Assembly: GCF_902364365.1 (NCBI RefSeq)
Contig: NZ_CABJDN010000008.1
Coordinates: 50,532 to 114,531, forward strand
Reading direction: 5' to 3'
Length of the DNA: 64,000 bases
DNA from: Bacteroides intestinalis
GTDB taxonomy: Bacteria > Bacteroidota > Bacteroidia > Bacteroidales > Bacteroidaceae
Shown here: positions 62,033 to 64,000 of the stretch, piece after piece
Layout: every line of letters starts with the position of its first letter
Position numbering within the stretch: position 1 is the stretch's first letter
Translations under genes and position numbers: made by a program
Notes under the pieces: generated by a model
Database searches by the model: none
What the model was told of the DNA's origin: nothing
What the model saw: only the letters and a program-made list of their open reading frames with translations

Positions 62033-62374
62033 ATGCAAATTGGGTGCAGAACTTTCATGCAAGCATGAAAAAGTTCTGCTAAAATGCAGCTTATCTTCTC
62101 AAAAGATAATTAGAATTCTGCATTCTGAACACGAAATTTTGAAATAAGTGCTACCTTTGCACACGTAGAAAAAGAGAAACAGCCGGCAAGAAGTGTAAGT
62201 ATTTACGTACTACGACTCACAAGTGGCTCCTTGAATAAGGTATAAAGTTCTAAGAAAACGAAGGTAATGTTTTAAAAGACGTCCGCTATATTTTTAAAAC
62301 AATGGGAGATTTTTGTTAAAAGATTCTCCATACAGATAAAAAGAGTAAGAAACTTTCTAAAATTGACAAGAAAA
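62033..62374 (+). other. Intergenic region between recR and engB with hairpins and a possible long leader
   Basis: An imperfect hairpin (62046-62060 with 62063-62079; arms GCAGAACTTT and AAAGTTCTGC) is followed by a -7-like TACCTTTG at 62152-62159 facing engB. The ~215 nt from there to the engB ATG has no ORF but several small dyads (for example CCTTGAATAAGG and GGGAGAT/GATTCTCC). It may be a structured leader or a small RNA; I cannot match a family. Confidence 0.45.
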
Positions 62375-62980
62375 ATGGAGATTACAAGCGCCGAATTCAT
62401 TATTAGTAATACAGACGTTAAAAAATGCCCCCCTGGAATATTCCCTGAATATGCCTTTATCGGACGCTCCAACGTTGGGAAATCCAGCCTTATCAATATG
62501 TTGACAGGGCGTAAAGGACTTGCCATGACTTCCGCCACTCCGGGAAAAACAATGCTCATTAACCACTTCTTTATTAATAAAAGTTGGTATATAGTCGATC
62601 TGCCTGGTTACGGTTACGCCAGACGTGGACAAAAAGGAAAATCACAGATACAGCGCATCATTGAAGATTATATTCTGGAACGTGAACAGATGACAAATCT
62701 CTTTGTGCTTATCGACTCACGGCTCGATCCACAAGTCATCGACATCGAATTCATGGGATGGTTGGGCGAACATGGAATCCCCTTCTCCATCGTCTTTACC
62801 AAAGGCGATAAACTGAAAGGAGGCAGGCTGAACAGTAATATTCAGCAGTATCTGAAAAAACTAAAAGAGCAATGGGAAGAACTTCCCCCATATTTTGTGA
62901 CCTCTTCTGAGAACAGAATGGGCAAGAAAGAGTTATTAGATTATATAGAGAGTATCAATAAAGAATTGAATACCAAATAA
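62375..62980 (+). CDS. engB: Ribosome biogenesis GTPase EngB/YihA
   Basis: 201 residues from [19 protein letters not shown] (an upstream Met at 62363 is possible). G1 [10 protein letters not shown]3 DLPGYGY, G4 TKGD, G5 SSENRMG are all present; [20 protein letters not shown] and [11 protein letters not shown] are standard. It is an essential GTPase that acts in large ribosomal-subunit assembly. The DUF4923 gene follows by 12 bp. Confidence 0.95.
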   Translation: MEITSAEFIISNTDVKKCPPGIFPEYAFIGRSNVGKSSLINMLTGRKGLAMTSATPGKTMLINHFFINKSWYIVDLPGYGYARRGQKGKSQIQRIIEDYILEREQMTNLFVLIDSRLDPQVIDIEFMGWLGEHGIPFSIVFTKGDKLKGGRLNSNIQQYLKKLKEQWEELPPYFVTSSENRMGKKELLDYIESINKELNTK

Positions 62981-62992
62981 AGTAATAGTTAT

Positions 62993-63595
62993 ATGAAAAA
63001 GAGTGTATTTTCAGTGACATTTATTGTCACTTTACTTCTGGTGCCTGCCAATAGTCAGGCACAGTCGCTAAAAGATTTATTCAATAAAGAAAACGTAGAA
63101 AAGGTAGTCAGTGCCGTTACCGGTAAAAACACCGTTGATATGACAGGAACATGGTCCTATACCGGTTCTGCCATCGAATTTGAATCAGATAATTTGTTAA
63201 TGAAAGCCGGTGGTACAGTAGCCGCTACTACAGCCGAAGCCAAACTCAACGAACAATTAAGTAAAGTAGGCATCAAACCCGGACAAATGAGTTTTACCTT
63301 TGCGGCCGACAGTACATTCAACGTCAAATTGGGAGCCAAAACCTTGAAGGGTACCTATACATATGATGCTACCGAAAAACATGTAGTCATGAAGTTCGTT
63401 AAACTGATAAATATGAATGCCAAAGTCAATTGCACATCAAGCAATATGGATTTGCTGTTCGAATCTGATAAACTTTTAAAGCTTATTACTTTCCTTTCCA
63501 GCAAAAGTAGTAGTGCAACATTAAAAACAATCAGCTCTCTGGCAAACAGCTACGATGGCATGATGTTAGGATTCTCACTCGAAAAGAAAGAATAA
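62993..63595 (+). CDS. DUF4923 family secreted protein
   Basis: 200 residues. A signal peptide ends at SQAQ. The mature part SLKDLFNKENVEKVVSAVTGKNTVDMTGTWSYTGSAIEFESDNLL is the DUF4923 signature, a Bacteroidales family with a lipocalin-like beta fold. Function is unknown. It is probably co-transcribed with engB (12 bp gap) and ends at a strong terminator. Confidence 0.85.
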   Translation: MKKSVFSVTFIVTLLLVPANSQAQSLKDLFNKENVEKVVSAVTGKNTVDMTGTWSYTGSAIEFESDNLLMKAGGTVAATTAEAKLNEQLSKVGIKPGQMSFTFAADSTFNVKLGAKTLKGTYTYDATEKHVVMKFVKLINMNAKVNCTSSNMDLLFESDKLLKLITFLSSKSSSATLKTISSLANSYDGMMLGFSLEKKE

Positions 63596-63610
63596 CAATA
63601 TACGGAAATT

Positions 63611-63647
63611 AAAAAGCCCCGTAAACTTACTGTTTACGGGGCTTTTT
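63611..63647. terminator. Bidirectional terminator between DUF4923 and the tRNA operon
   Basis: 16-bp perfect arms at 63611-63626 and 63632-63647 around a 5-nt loop, with A/T runs on both sides; it serves both converging transcripts. Confidence 0.9.
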
Positions 63648-63680
63648 AATTATTAATTTCTTAGATTATTATGAGAATTG

Positions 63681-63753
63681 AGCGGAAAACGAGACTCGAA
63701 CTCGCGACCCTAACCTTGGCAAGGTTATGCTCTACCAACTGAGCTATTTCCGC
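63681..63753 (-). tRNA. tRNA-Gly (anticodon GCC), distal copy
   Basis: Minus strand GCGGAAATAGCTCAGTTGGT start, anticodon arm ACCTTGCCAAGGT with GCC, T-loop GAGTTCGAGTC, acceptor TTTCCGC. Identical in sequence to the copy at 63894. Confidence 0.96.
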
Positions 63754-63784
63754 ATTAGATGACTCTCCTTTCACAAAGAGTTAG

Positions 63785-63866
63785 TGCCCAGAACAGGACT
63801 CGAACCTGCATGCCTCTCGACACACGCACCTGAAACGTGCGCGTCTACCAATTCCGCCACCTGGGC
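63785..63866 (-). tRNA. tRNA-Leu (anticodon CAG)
   Basis: 82 nt on the minus strand. GCCCAGGTGGCGGAATTGGT start, anticodon stem CACGT/GCGTG with CAG, a variable arm of class II type, T-loop GGTTCGAGTCC, discriminator A. It lies between the two Gly copies. Confidence 0.94.
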
Positions 63867-63893
63867 ATTAGGTAATTGCAATCTATGCACTTG

Positions 63894-63966
63894 AGCGGAA
63901 AACGAGACTCGAACTCGCGACCCTAACCTTGGCAAGGTTATGCTCTACCAACTGAGCTATTTCCGC
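63894..63966 (-). tRNA. tRNA-Gly (anticodon GCC), proximal copy
   Basis: Same sequence as the copy at 63681; it is the promoter-proximal gene of the Gly-Leu-Gly operon. Confidence 0.96.
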
Positions 63967-63977
63967 GATTGCGGATG

Positions 63978-63985
63978 CAAAGGTA
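63978..63985 (-). promoter_or_regulatory. -7 box (TACCTTTG) for the tRNA operon
   Basis: Minus strand TACCTTTG, about 12 bp before the first tRNA-Gly; the -33 lies past the window edge. Confidence 0.6.
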
Positions 63986-64000
63986 GATATTTTCTCCAAA

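Noticed and set aside
62046..62130. Fourth phased array near recR/engB
   Set aside because: There are dyads, but no constant spacing of 11 or 22 bp could be laid over them.

Overview
The window looks like chromosome of a human-gut Bacteroides species; I cannot name the species. The evidence is the many promoters with the Bacteroidetes -7 element TAnnTTTG, the SusC/SusD pair, a type V (FimA/Mfa-like) fimbrial locus, lipoproteins with Bacteroides-type lipoboxes, a Bacteroidetes-type RNA polymerase omega subunit, DUF families typical of the order (DUF4293, DUF3575, DUF3868, DUF4923), and CTnDOT-style mobile-element genes.

Layout. 1-17.3 kb is mostly housekeeping: uvrA (cut by the window edge) behind a CHU_C-domain protein; a LysM/periplasmic-binding fusion with a beta-barrel protein; DUF4293, rpoZ-like and bamD; an ACT regulator with phenylacetate-CoA ligase; uvrB; then an AddA/AddB-type helicase-nuclease pair. 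A compact promoter-hairpin unit between uvrB and addA looks like a small RNA. 17.3-21.8 kb carries a UDP-glucuronate decarboxylase with a response-regulator/histidine-kinase hybrid, and a tight GNAT - PAPS-reductase-like - ParB-like operon (IbrA/IbrB type). 22.85-32.6 kb is a seven-gene fimbrial locus: five lipoprotein subunits, including a probable lectin-like tip, then DUF3575 and DUF3868/OmpA proteins. 32.8-39.7 kb is a divergent RDD gene and a SpoIIM / membrane / DUF4129 / DUF4350 / MoxR / DUF58 operon. 39.7-43.6 kb holds an esterase, a DUF2971 protein, a small unknown and a membrane-anchored subtilase.

43,674-52,122 is an integrated element in the 3' end of tRNA-Asp(GTC). A 13-bp direct repeat of the tRNA end marks both edges, near-identical arm-type sites lie inside both ends, and an IntDOT-like tyrosine recombinase sits next to the tRNA. 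It carries RteC-like and LuxR-like regulators, excision-type HTH genes, an orphan mobilisation protein facing a cluster of dyads that looks like an oriT, and an AT-rich two-gene cargo: a double zinc-ribbon protein overlapping a HEPN protein with an intact RNxxxH motif. This pair is my best candidate for an undescribed defence-type system.

52.2-64 kb returns to core genome: an aminotransferase, SusD/SusC, YqgE/AlgH, GNAT, a glycosyltransferase, recR, engB, DUF4923, and a Gly-Leu-Gly tRNA operon.

A second unexpected signal is three intergenic arrays (10.7, 22.2 and 32.7 kb) of unrelated sequence that share an 11- or 22-bp period and dyad-symmetric units. Two of them bracket the fimbrial locus.
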